DNA from: JBBPYC01 sp965218765
GTDB taxonomy: Bacteria; Pseudomonadota; Gammaproteobacteria; Burkholderiales; Burkholderiaceae_C
Direction: 5' to 3'
Assembly: GCA_965218765.1 (NCBI GenBank)
Contig: CBDCLU010000002.1
Span: 186,001 to 250,000, forward strand
DNA length: 64,000 nt
The notes below the pieces were generated by a model. That model had not been told where the DNA came from. It saw nothing but the letters and a program-made list of their open reading frames with translations, and made no database searches. Shown in pieces: positions 1-8,207 of the stretch. The first letter of the stretch is position 1, and every line of letters starts with the position of its first letter. A program made the position numbers and the translations under genes.

Positions 1-783
1 GTTCGAATAGCGCACCAGGAAGTCGCGGTCGTACAAACCCGTGCGAATCAGTTCGTGGATGAACGCAAGCATCAGCGCGCCATCGGTGCCCGGGCGGATC
101 GGCACCCACTCGTCGGCGATCGCCGAGTAACCGGTGCGCACCGGGTTGATCGAGACGAAGCGGCCACCGTCGCGCTTGAACTTGCTGATCGCAATCTTCA
201 TCGGATTGCTGTGGTGGTCTTCCGCCGTGCCGATCATCACGAACAGCTTCGCGCGATCGAGATCCGGCCCGCCAAACTCCCAGAACGAGCCGCCGATCGT
301 GTAGATCATGCCGGCGGCCATGTTGACCGAACAGAAACCGCCGTGCGCCGCGAAGTTCGGCGTGCCGAACTGGCGCGCGAACATGCCGGTCAGCGCCTGC
401 ATCTGGTCGCGGCCCGTGAACAGCGCGAACTTGCGCGGATCCGTGCTGCGGATGTGGGCCAGGCGCTCTTCCAAAATCGAGAACGCTTCATCCCATTCGA
501 TCGCCTCGAACTCGGCCGCGCCACGCTCGGCACCCGCCTTGCGCTTGAGCGGCTTGGTGAGCCGTGCCGGTGAATACTGCTTCATGATCCCCGACGACCC
601 CTTGGCGCAGATCACCCCTTTGTTCAAAGGATGGTCCGGGTTGCCGTCGATGTAGCGCAGCTTGCCTTCCTGCAGATGCACGCGGATGCCGCAGCGGCAT
701 GCGCACATGTAGCAGGTGGTGTTCTTGACTTCGCGCGTGCGGGCCGGGGCAACGGCGGTCGAATCGTGAATGGGGATGCTCAT
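1..783 (-). CDS. Molybdopterin oxidoreductase (formate dehydrogenase-like), 3' part outside window
   Basis: The first 261 residues of a molybdopterin-dependent oxidoreductase are present and the frame stays open to the left edge. An N-terminal [4Fe-4S] motif is clear: Cys24, Cys27, Cys31 and Cys59 (Cx2Cx3Cx27C), as in the formate dehydrogenase / nitrate reductase superfamily. It is followed by the catalytic-domain segment with GGFCSVN and SINPVRTGY. No Tat signal precedes the Cys motif, which suggests a cytoplasmic enzyme. The ATG overlaps the pta stop codon by 4 nt (ATGA), so it is probably translationally coupled to pta in the xsc operon. Substrate is unknown. Oxidation of sulfite or of a one-carbon product is an inference from context only. 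Confidence 0.85.
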   Translation of the reverse strand, partial: MSIPIHDSTAVAPARTREVKNTTCYMCACRCGIRVHLQEGKLRYIDGNPDHPLNKGVICAKGSSGIMKQYSPARLTKPLKRKAGAERGAAEFEAIEWDEAFSILEERLAHIRSTDPRKFALFTGRDQMQALTGMFARQFGTPNFAAHGGFCSVNMAAGMIYTIGGSFWEFGGPDLDRAKLFVMIGTAEDHHSNPMKIAISKFKRDGGRFVSINPVRTGYSAIADEWVPIRPGTDGALMLAFIHELIRTGLYDRDFLVRYSN

Positions 784-1724
784 GCGAAATTGTGTCCTGA
801 TTCGGGCGCAGCCAGCACCGCCAGCGCGACCGATGCAATGCGTGCGGCAAGGGAATCCGCGCGCGACGTGAGCACGATCGGTACCCGCGCACCAAGCACC
901 AGCCCCGCGCAGTCGCCACCACCGACGTAGTTGAAACTTTTATAGAGCATGTTGCCGGCGTTCAGGTCCGGCACCAGCATCAGGTCAGCGTTGCCGGCGA
1001 CTTCACTTTCGATCGTCTTGGTGCGGGCGGCCTGCTTCGAGAATGCGTTGTCGAAGCCGAACGGGCCATCCACCAGCGCCCCCGGCCAGGCACCGTCGTG
1101 TGCCATTCGGACCAGCGCTTGCGCATCGACCGTCGCAGGGATCGCCGGATTCACTGTCTCGACCGCCGCGACGATCGCGACCTGCGGCTGCGCGATGTCC
1201 AGCCGCTGCAGCAACTCGATCGCATTCGTCAGGATGTGCCGCTTCGTCTTCAGATCCGGCGCAATGTTGACCACGCAATCGGCCAGCGCCAGCAACTTGT
1301 GATAGCGCGGCAGGTCGAACACGAATGCGTGGCTGATGCGCCGATCGGTGCGCAGGCCGGTCGTCTTGTGGACGATCGCCGACATCAGCTCGTCGGTGTG
1401 CAGCGAGCCTTTCATCAGCGCCGATACGGCGCCATCGCGCGCCAGCGCGGTGGCGCAGGTGGCGGCTTCGGCTGGGGCATCGCCGGTATCGACCATCTCG
1501 AATGCCTGACTGTCCACCCGTGCCTCAGCTGCCGCACGCTCGATCTTCGCGCGCGGGCCGATCAACACCGGCGTCGCTATCTTTTCAGAAGCAATCCCCC
1601 AAGCTGCATCAAGCGCCAGCGCATCACAGGCATACACAATGCAAATCCGCGGCGCAGCCGACTTCGAGCGCGCCTGCGCTCGGTGCACCAGCGCCTGCAG
1701 GCGTGGATGCCGGTATTCCTCCAC
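780..1724 (-). CDS. pta: Phosphate acetyltransferase
   Basis: A 314-residue protein of the phosphate acetyl/butyryl transferase family (PTA_PTB), the short form without the N-terminal DRTGG region. Recognisable segments are SALMKGSLHTDELM, RRISHAFVFDLP and GPFGFDNAFS near residue 220. It would convert the acetyl phosphate released by Xsc into acetyl-CoA, which is the usual partnership in sulfonate degradation. The start is GTG with a GAGG stretch upstream. The gene begins 11 nt after the xsc stop, and its own stop overlaps the next ATG, so the three genes form one transcript. The xsc-pta order is well known from taurine, isethionate and sulfoacetate degraders. Confidence 0.9.
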   Translation of the reverse strand: MEEYRHPRLQALVHRAQARSKSAAPRICIVYACDALALDAAWGIASEKIATPVLIGPRAKIERAAAEARVDSQAFEMVDTGDAPAEAATCATALARDGAVSALMKGSLHTDELMSAIVHKTTGLRTDRRISHAFVFDLPRYHKLLALADCVVNIAPDLKTKRHILTNAIELLQRLDIAQPQVAIVAAVETVNPAIPATVDAQALVRMAHDGAWPGALVDGPFGFDNAFSKQAARTKTIESEVAGNADLMLVPDLNAGNMLYKSFNYVGGGDCAGLVLGARVPIVLTSRADSLAARIASVALAVLAAPESGHNFA

Positions 1725-1735
1725 GACGGCTTGCC

Positions 1736-3592
1736 TCAGACGTAATCCTTGTACTTGTCAAGCAGCCGGATCGGCTTGGCCAGTGCATCGCGGCGGAACG
1801 GGTCGCCGAGTTCGCGCGTGCACATGATCTCGATCACGCAGGTCTTGCCTTCGTTCATCTGCATGTCGATTGCCTTCTTCAAAGCCGGGCCGACGTCTTC
1901 GAGCTTGTCGACCACCATGCCTTCCGCACCCATCGCCTTGGCCAACTCGGAGAAGCTTTCATTCTCAAGCTCGCCCGCGACGAAACGCCGGTTGTAGAAA
2001 TCGACCTGGTTCTTTTTCTCTGCGCCCCACTGGCGGTTGTGGAACACGATCGCCGTGACCGGGATGTCGTGCCGCACCGCGGTCATGATCTCGACCATGC
2101 TCATCGCCCAGGCACCGTCGCCCGCATAAGCCACGGCCGGCCGTTCGGGTGCCGCACACTTGGCGCCGATGATGGTCGGCAGCGCATAGCCGCAGTTGCC
2201 AAAACTCATCGGCGCGAAGAAGCTGCGCGGCTCTTCGAATCTGAGGTAGCTGTTGGCGACCGAGTTGATGTTGCCGATGTCGGTGGAGACCATCACGCGC
2301 GGCGGCATCGCTTTCTCGAGCTCGCGCAGCACCTGCCGCGGGTGCAGGTACTCGCCGCCGTTGAAGGTTTGCTCTTTCTTGTTTTCCTCGATCATGTCGA
2401 GGCTATACGGATCCTTTTCATGGGTCCATTCGTCGAGCTCTTTCTCCCACGCGTCTTTTTCGGTCTTGATCTGGCGCGCACGCTCTTCCTTGGTCGCATC
2501 GCAGGCGAGCTTGCGGCCTTCAAGGCGCTTCGTCAGCGCCTTGGCCGACGCCTTCGCATCACCGCAGATGCCGATGTTGATCTTCTTGACCAGGCCCAGG
2601 TTCGTATGGTCGGCCTCGACCTGGATGATCTTGGCTTCCTTGGGCCAATAGTCCATGCCGTGCTGGGGCAGGGTGCCGAACGGGCCCATGCGCGAGCCGA
2701 GCGCGATCACCACATCGGCTTTGCTGATCAGCTTCATCGCGGCTTTCGACCCCTGATAGCCCAAGGGGCCGGCCCACAGCGGATGGCTCGCGGGGAACGA
2801 ATCGTTGCGCAAATAGCCGTTCACGACCGGGGCGCCGAGGCGTTCGGCCAGTGCTTTGCATGCCTCGACCGCATCGCCCATCACGACGCCGCCGCCGGAC
2901 AGGATCACCGGGAACTTCGCGTTCGCGAGCAGCTCGGCCGCGGCGTCCAGCGCATGCTCGCCGCCCGCGCCGCGTTCGATGCGCAGCGGCTTCGGAATCT
3001 CGCACTTGATCTCGCCGTAGAAGTAGTCACGCGGAATGTTCAGCTGCGTCGGGCCGTTGTCGGACAACGCCCTATCGAAGCAGCGCGCGGTGTATTCGGC
3101 CATGCGCTGCGGATGCGTCACATGGCCCTGGTAGCGCGTGAACTCCTGGAACATCGGCAACTGGTTCGCCTCCTGAAAGCCGCCCAGGCCGATGCCGGTA
3201 GTGCCGGTCTCCGGCGTGATGATCACGACCGGCGAATGCGCCCAGTAGGCGGCCGCAATCGCGGTCACGCAGTTGCTGATGCCGGGGCCGTTCTGGCCGA
3301 TCGTCACGCCGTGGCGTCCGGTGGCGCGCGCAAAGCCGTCGGCCATGTGTGCGGCGCCCTGCTCATGCACGACCGGGATCAGCTTGATGCCAGCCGGCGC
3401 GAAGATGTCCATCGCATCCATGAACGCCGAGCCCATGATGCCGAACATCGTATCCACGCCCTGCGCGACCAGTGTTTCGACGAAGGCTTCCGAAGGCGTC
3501 ATCCTGGTCATGCCGGTTACCACCTTGCGGTTGTCGACGGGCTTGTTGCCTTGCGGCGCGTGGTCTTGCTGCTGGACGGCGGCGGAAGTCAT
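1736..3592 (-). CDS. xsc: Sulfoacetaldehyde acetyltransferase
   Basis: A 618-residue thiamine-diphosphate enzyme of the acetolactate-synthase superfamily that matches Xsc (EC 2.3.3.15): sulfoacetaldehyde + phosphate gives acetyl phosphate + sulfite. The N-terminal PYR domain carries the catalytic Glu (VVHEQGAAH, about residue 77). The C-terminal PP domain has GDGAW near residue 491, followed by HNRQWG, for Mg-ThDP binding. Xsc-like signatures include GIMGSAFMDAMD and MSFGNCGYALP. The chosen ATG has a strong AAGGAG about 8 nt upstream. It gives an extension of some 30 residues before MTPSEAF, where many family members begin. First gene of the xsc-pta-oxidoreductase operon, divergent from an IclR gene. 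Confidence 0.94.
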   Translation of the reverse strand: MTSAAVQQQDHAPQGNKPVDNRKVVTGMTRMTPSEAFVETLVAQGVDTMFGIMGSAFMDAMDIFAPAGIKLIPVVHEQGAAHMADGFARATGRHGVTIGQNGPGISNCVTAIAAAYWAHSPVVIITPETGTTGIGLGGFQEANQLPMFQEFTRYQGHVTHPQRMAEYTARCFDRALSDNGPTQLNIPRDYFYGEIKCEIPKPLRIERGAGGEHALDAAAELLANAKFPVILSGGGVVMGDAVEACKALAERLGAPVVNGYLRNDSFPASHPLWAGPLGYQGSKAAMKLISKADVVIALGSRMGPFGTLPQHGMDYWPKEAKIIQVEADHTNLGLVKKINIGICGDAKASAKALTKRLEGRKLACDATKEERARQIKTEKDAWEKELDEWTHEKDPYSLDMIEENKKEQTFNGGEYLHPRQVLRELEKAMPPRVMVSTDIGNINSVANSYLRFEEPRSFFAPMSFGNCGYALPTIIGAKCAAPERPAVAYAGDGAWAMSMVEIMTAVRHDIPVTAIVFHNRQWGAEKKNQVDFYNRRFVAGELENESFSELAKAMGAEGMVVDKLEDVGPALKKAIDMQMNEGKTCVIEIMCTRELGDPFRRDALAKPIRLLDKYKDYV

Positions 3593-3767
3593 GAGGGCGT
3601 CTCCTTGACAGATGGCAAAAATTGGAAATGCGAAAAACCTGAATGATCGGTTCCGATTTATCGAAACTGCCATCACTATAGAGTTGGTTCACCCAGCCGT
3701 CAACAGGTTTTTTCAATATCCGGAACAACATGTACAACTTTTTGAAATTCCGGTAGAGTCACGTTTT
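3593..3767. promoter_or_regulatory. Divergent xsc / iclR promoter region with inverted repeats
   Basis: This 175-nt intergenic region separates the xsc operon from the divergent IclR operon. At 3649-3668 there is an imperfect inverted repeat, GGTTCCGAT-TT-ATCGAAACT (7 of 9 positions paired). At 3720-3753 a CCGGAA half-site faces a TTCCGG half-site across about 22 nt. These TTCC/GGAA half-sites resemble the perfect repeats beside the IclR gene at 24.5 kb, so they are reasonable candidates for the binding site of the adjacent regulator. No confident -35/-10 pair was assigned. Confidence 0.45.
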
Positions 3768-4604
3768 ATGAAAACTGCGCTGAAGGTCGTACGCCAAGGG
3801 CAACCGTTCGAGTCGGAGATCAATGGCGACACGCCGACCATGCGGCTGTTCTCCTTGCTCGAAGTGATGGCGTCGCGCGACCAGCTTTTTTCGTTGCAGG
3901 GGCTGGCCGAGGAAACCGGCCTGCCCAAGCCCACCTTGCACCGCATGCTGCAGCAAATGGACAGCGCAGGACTGTTGCAGCGGGAGGATGACGGCCGCCG
4001 CTACAGCATCGGCGGCCGGCTGCGGCGGCTCGCGGAAAACCTGCTGCTGAACAACACGTTCCACGGCGCGCAGCACGCGGTGCTGCGGCACCTGGTGGAC
4101 GAACTCGGCGAGAGCTGCAACCTCACCGCGTTGTCCGGCAGCGAGGTGATCTATCTGGATCGCGTGGAGACGACTGCGCCGCTGCGCTTTTATCTGACGA
4201 CCGGCTCGCGCGTGCCGGTCCATTGCTCCGCCAGTGGCAAGCTGTTTTTGTCGCAGATGACCGCGGCGCAACGCAAGCGGCTGCTGTCGCCCGTGCCGCT
4301 GGAGGCTTACACACCCGCCACGCTGACCGACTTCGGCCAGCTCGAAGCGGACGTCGAGCGCGTGCGCTCTGACGGCCATGCATTCGACCGCGAAGAATTC
4401 TTACCCGGGCTGATCTGCATCGCAGTGCTGGTGCCGAACCCGCGCGGCCTATCCAATCTGGCGGTTGCCGTGCAGGCACCGACCATGCGCCTGTCGCCCG
4501 AGCACGCGCTGCAATGCCTGCCGGCACTGCGCCGCGCGGCTGCAGCATTGGCCGCGATCGATGCCGACATGCCGCGTGACGGCAAACCTGACGGTGCAGA
4601 CTGA
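3768..4604 (+). CDS. IclR-family transcriptional regulator (xsc-linked)
   Basis: A 278-residue IclR regulator. The N-terminal winged helix-turn-helix spans roughly residues 23-90 (LAEETGLPKPTLHRMLQQM is the recognition region). It is followed by the GAF-like effector domain with the family segments VHCSASGKLFL and DREEFLPGLICIAV. An upstream in-frame extension is possible, but ATG 3768 places the first residue just ahead of the HTH domain. The gene diverges from xsc, so control of xsc and of its own operon is likely. The stop codon directly abuts the ATG of the CobS-like gene. The effector is unknown; a C2 sulfonate or sulfoacetaldehyde is inferred. Confidence 0.88.
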   Translation: MKTALKVVRQGQPFESEINGDTPTMRLFSLLEVMASRDQLFSLQGLAEETGLPKPTLHRMLQQMDSAGLLQREDDGRRYSIGGRLRRLAENLLLNNTFHGAQHAVLRHLVDELGESCNLTALSGSEVIYLDRVETTAPLRFYLTTGSRVPVHCSASGKLFLSQMTAAQRKRLLSPVPLEAYTPATLTDFGQLEADVERVRSDGHAFDREEFLPGLICIAVLVPNPRGLSNLAVAVQAPTMRLSPEHALQCLPALRRAAAALAAIDADMPRDGKPDGAD

Positions 4605-5600
4605 ATGGCGACCGACATCGGCCAGTGGCAGCCGGACCGAAGCGGGTCGGTGCGCGACCTGTTCGGCATCGACTCGAACATGCAGGTGCCCGCGTTCACC
4701 GAACGCGACGAGCATGTGCCGGACATCGACCCGGTCTACCGCTTTAATCCCGACGTGACCTTGGCAATCCTCGCAGGCTTCGTGCGCAACCGGCGCGTGC
4801 TGGTGCAGGGCCTGCACGGCACCGGCAAGTCCACCCACATCGAGCAGGTCGCCGCACGCCTGAACTGGCCCTGCGTGCGCGTCAATCTGGACGGACACAT
4901 CAACCGCATGGACCTGGTCGGCAAGGATGCGGTCGTGCTGCGGGACGGCAAGCAGGTCACCGAATTCCAAGAGGGGATCGTGCCCTGGGCGCTGCAGCGG
5001 CCGGTCGCGCTGGTCTTCGACGAATACGACGCCGGCCGGCCCGACGTGATGTTCGTGATCCAGCGCATCCTCGAGCAGGGCGGCAAGTTCACGTTGATGG
5101 ACCAGAGCCGCGTGATCGCGCCGCATCCGTTCTTCCGCCTGTTCGCGACCGCCAACACGGTCGGCCTGGGCAATCTGAACGGGCTGTATCACGGTGTGCA
5201 GCGCCTGAACCATGCGCAGATCGACCGCTGGAACATCGTCGCGTCGCTGAACTATCTGCCGCGCGAACAGGAAGTTGCGATCGTGCTCGCGCGGGTGCCG
5301 GGCAAGAACACCGAACGCGGCCGTGCGCATATCGAGCAGATGGTCGCAGTCGCCGACCTGACCCGCAAAGGCTTCGCGGCCGGTGACCTGTCCACTTTGA
5401 TGTCGCCGCGCACCGTGATCACCTGGGCCGAGAACTGCGAGATCTTCCGGGACCCGGCCACCGCATTCCGCCTGTCGTTTTTGAACAAGTGCGACGAGGC
5501 CGAGCGCCCGATCGTCGCCGAGTATTACCAGCGCTGCTTCGACAGCGAGCTCGACGAGTCCTACCGCCACGTCGATCCGAACGCGGCTGGGCGGGTCTGA
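4605..5600 (+). CDS. cobS: CobS-like AAA+ ATPase
   Basis: A 331-residue MoxR/CobS-type AAA+ ATPase. The Walker A is GLHGTGKST near residue 68, the Walker B is LVFDEYD near 138, and the sensor/arginine region follows FRLFATANTVG. The sequence closely resembles CobS, the ATPase subunit of aerobic cobaltochelatase, which inserts cobalt into hydrogenobyrinate diamide together with CobN and CobT. The gene starts immediately after the IclR stop and is followed 4 nt later by the CobT-like gene. There is no cobN and no cobalamin biosynthesis gene anywhere in the window. A role in metal insertion or remodelling of a nearby metalloenzyme is therefore possible (inference). Confidence 0.85.
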   Translation: MATDIGQWQPDRSGSVRDLFGIDSNMQVPAFTERDEHVPDIDPVYRFNPDVTLAILAGFVRNRRVLVQGLHGTGKSTHIEQVAARLNWPCVRVNLDGHINRMDLVGKDAVVLRDGKQVTEFQEGIVPWALQRPVALVFDEYDAGRPDVMFVIQRILEQGGKFTLMDQSRVIAPHPFFRLFATANTVGLGNLNGLYHGVQRLNHAQIDRWNIVASLNYLPREQEVAIVLARVPGKNTERGRAHIEQMVAVADLTRKGFAAGDLSTLMSPRTVITWAENCEIFRDPATAFRLSFLNKCDEAERPIVAEYYQRCFDSELDESYRHVDPNAAGRV

Positions 5601-5604
5601 ACCG

Positions 5605-7338
5605 GTGCGCCCGGCAGCGACGGCCCAGCAGGCCGCCCGGCATCAGCAGCAGGTCGAGGAGCTGTGCGCGGCTGCGATCCGCGCCGTGACCGGCGATGCG
5701 AGGCTGCACTTTCGCAGCCGGCGCCTGCACCGCGGCCAGCTTGCGTTGCCGCTGCCGGCCCCGCATCTGCATCCATCGCTCGAACAGGACGATTTCCGTT
5801 CGTTTCGCGGTGCTGCGGATGGCGTGGCGCTGCGCATCGCGCATGCGGATCCGGCGTTGCACCGGCAGCTTTGCCCGGCCGACCCCATCGGGCGCACATT
5901 GTTCGAATTGCTCGAGCAGTTCCGCGTCGAAGCGCTTGCGCCGGACGATATGGAAGGGCTGCGGCGCAACCTCCGGCACCGGTTCGATCAGTGGTCGCTC
6001 GAATTCCTCGCATCCGGCCTGACTGAAAGTGCACGCGGCATGCTGCTGTTCACGCTCGCGCAGATGGGCCGCGCGCGCCTGACCGGCGACCCGGTGCTCG
6101 AGGAGGCGCGCGATCTGATCGAGACCACGCGCGGCATGCTCACACGCCGCATTTCGCTCGACCTGGCCGGCATGCGCAGCAACCTGGCCGATCAGCGCGT
6201 GTTTGCGGTTCACGCGCTCGCGGTCGTGCAGGCGGTGGCCGCGCTGATCGCAAGCCGCGACGACGAACGCGGCGCCGATGCGGACGCCGACGATGGCCGT
6301 GACGACGACGGCCTGGCGTTTTCGCTGCTGATGGAGTTCGACGCGGAGGTCGATGACCCCATCGCGACCCCGCAGAGCGGCACCAGCCGCGCGCTGGAGA
6401 GCACCGACGGTGGCTACCGCATCTTCACGACCGCCTACGACTGCGAACAGCCGGCCGCGTCCCTCGTGCGCGCCGAGCTTCTGCGCGAATACCGCGAGCG
6501 GCTCGACCGGCTCGTGGCCGCGCAGGGCATCAACCGCACCCGGCTTGCGCGTGAACTCAAGAACCTGCTGGCGCAGCCGGTGTTGCAGGGTTGGGACAGC
6601 GCGCAGGAAGCTGGGTGGATCGACGGCGCGCGGCTTGCGCAGCTGATCAGCTCGCCGGCCGAGACGCGCGTGTTTCGCAGCGAGCGGCCGGAGCCGGTGG
6701 TCGACTGCGTGGTCGGCGTGCTGATCGACTGCTCGGGCTCGATGAAACAGCACATCGAAGTCGTTGCGATGCTGGTGGACATCCTGTCGCGCGCGCTGGA
6801 GCAGGCCGGCGTGCCGAACGAAATCCTCGGCCATACGACCGCGGCGTGGAATGGCGGGCGTGCCGCGCGCGACTGGAAACGCGCCGGGCGCCCGAAGCAT
6901 CCGGGCCGCCTGAACGAGACCAGCCACATCGTGTTCAAGAACGCCGACACGTACTGGCGTCGCGCACGGCCCCACATCGCGGCGCTGTTCAAGGCGGATC
7001 TGTTTCGCGAAGGCGTCGACGGCGAGGCGGTGCAGTGGGCAGCAGGGCGGCTGCTTGCGCGCGATGAGGCGCGGCGCCTGCTGATCGTGATCTCCGACGG
7101 CTCGCCGATGGACAGCGCAACCGAGCTGGCCAACGACGGCTTCTACCTCGACCACCACCTGCAGCAGGTGGTCGCGCAGTTGGAGCAGCAACGCTCGGTC
7201 GAGATCGTCGGCATCGGCGTCGGGCTCGATCTGAGTCCCTATTACAGCCGCTGCCTGGCAGTCGATCCGAGCCGGGGGCTGGACAACGCGCTGCTGCGCG
7301 ACGTGGTCGCGCTGATCGGCGGCCGGCACCGGCGTTGA
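5605..7338 (+). CDS. cobT: CobT-like von Willebrand factor A protein
   Basis: A 577-residue protein matching the CobT subunit of aerobic cobaltochelatase. The N-terminal region is alpha-helical, there is an acidic, low-complexity segment near residues 225-245, and the C-terminal vWA domain has a MIDAS motif DCSGSM near residue 374 and ISDGSPMD near 498. The start is GTG, 4 nt after the CobS-like stop. AAA+/vWA pairs of this kind (CobST, CoxDE, NorQD, CbbQO) are known metal-centre chaperones or remodelling machines. Here the pair sits between a sulfonate regulator and a TauE-type exporter rather than with cobalamin genes. Confidence 0.85.
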   Translation: MRPAATAQQAARHQQQVEELCAAAIRAVTGDARLHFRSRRLHRGQLALPLPAPHLHPSLEQDDFRSFRGAADGVALRIAHADPALHRQLCPADPIGRTLFELLEQFRVEALAPDDMEGLRRNLRHRFDQWSLEFLASGLTESARGMLLFTLAQMGRARLTGDPVLEEARDLIETTRGMLTRRISLDLAGMRSNLADQRVFAVHALAVVQAVAALIASRDDERGADADADDGRDDDGLAFSLLMEFDAEVDDPIATPQSGTSRALESTDGGYRIFTTAYDCEQPAASLVRAELLREYRERLDRLVAAQGINRTRLARELKNLLAQPVLQGWDSAQEAGWIDGARLAQLISSPAETRVFRSERPEPVVDCVVGVLIDCSGSMKQHIEVVAMLVDILSRALEQAGVPNEILGHTTAAWNGGRAARDWKRAGRPKHPGRLNETSHIVFKNADTYWRRARPHIAALFKADLFREGVDGEAVQWAAGRLLARDEARRLLIVISDGSPMDSATELANDGFYLDHHLQQVVAQLEQQRSVEIVGIGVGLDLSPYYSRCLAVDPSRGLDNALLRDVVALIGGRHRR

Positions 7339-8126
7339 TGATGGAGGCGTGGGCGCTGCCTGGATGGACCACGCTTGCGGGCCTGGCCGTGGTGCTCGGC
7401 GCGGGCATCGTGCGCGGGTTCTCCGGCTTCGGTTTTTCCGCATTGACGGTGGCCGGGTTTTCGGTGTTCACGTCACCGGCGCAGATCGTGCCGATCGCAA
7501 TCGTGCTCGAGGTGCTCGCCAGCATCAGCCTGATCCGCAGCGCGACCGGCGACGCGGACCGGCGCTGGCTCGGCTGGCTGATCGCGTTCAACCTGCTGTG
7601 CATTCCGCTGGGCCTGCTGCTGCTCGCATGGCTACCAGAAACGCAGTTGCGGCTCGCGGTGGGTGCCACCTTGCTGCTCACAGCGATGCTGCTGCGCGTG
7701 TTCGAAGGGCATACGATCGCGCCCGGTCCCGCGATGCGTGCGGCCACCGGTGCGGCATCCGGCCTGATCCAGGGCGCTGCCGCAAGCGGCGGCGTCACGG
7801 CGGCGCTGCTCATGACCGCGGCGCGGTTGCCGCCGACGTCGCTGCGCGCGACGATGATCGCCTACCTGCTGTTCGCCGGACCGTATACGCTGATCTGCGC
7901 CGCGTTCGTCACGCGCGCCTCGGCCGGCGCCACGGCGCTGCTGACCACGCGCACGCTGCTCGACGCAGCGCTGTTCGCGCCGGTGATGATGCTGGGCATC
8001 TGGATCGGCAAACGCAGTTTTGCGGGGACCGATCCCGCGCGTTACCGGCGCTTCGTGCTGAACCTGCTGATCGCGATGGCAACGCTCGGTGTCGGGCGCG
8101 CGCTGTTCGATCTGTCGCAGCGCTGA
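7338..8126 (+). CDS. TauE/SafE-family anion exporter
   Basis: A 262-residue integral membrane protein with about eight hydrophobic segments. It begins with the family-type motif GIVRGFSGFGFSALTV, and the duplicated motif appears as GLIQGAAASGGV. TauE/SafE proteins are linked to export of sulfite or organosulfonates in sulfonate degraders. That fits a pathway that releases one sulfite per Xsc turnover. ATG 7338 overlaps the CobT stop codon by one base (TGATG), so translation is coupled; a TTG three bases upstream is an alternative. The transported anion is inferred from context. Confidence 0.85.
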   Translation: MMEAWALPGWTTLAGLAVVLGAGIVRGFSGFGFSALTVAGFSVFTSPAQIVPIAIVLEVLASISLIRSATGDADRRWLGWLIAFNLLCIPLGLLLLAWLPETQLRLAVGATLLLTAMLLRVFEGHTIAPGPAMRAATGAASGLIQGAAASGGVTAALLMTAARLPPTSLRATMIAYLLFAGPYTLICAAFVTRASAGATALLTTRTLLDAALFAPVMMLGIWIGKRSFAGTDPARYRRFVLNLLIAMATLGVGRALFDLSQR

Positions 8127-8167
8127 GCGACGACAGTCTGCCCAGCCGCCAAAAAAGCCCACCGCCG

Positions 8168-8207
8168 TTCCTCTGTCTGGAATAGACTTCTAAATACTGG
8201 AATGGAC
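8168..8207 (+). promoter_or_regulatory. Repeat elements overlapping the second IclR start codon
   Basis: A TTCC-N7-GGAA inverted repeat lies at 8168-8182. An 11-bp direct repeat (CTGGAATAGAC at 8177 and CTGGAATGGAC at 8197) is spaced exactly 20 nt, two helical turns; the second copy covers the ATG at 8202. Placement across the start codon suggests autorepression by the IclR protein, but this is inference from spacing and symmetry only. Confidence 0.35.

Noticed and set aside
1502..3646. Long plus-strand open frame antisense to xsc
   Set aside because: Composition is Arg/His/Asp-rich with no domain, it has no ribosome-binding site, and the minus strand carries a full Xsc. It is a GC-rich shadow frame.
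5419..7443. 674-codon open frame antisense to the CobT-like gene
   Set aside because: No domain, and the plus strand has a clear vWA protein with MIDAS motif.
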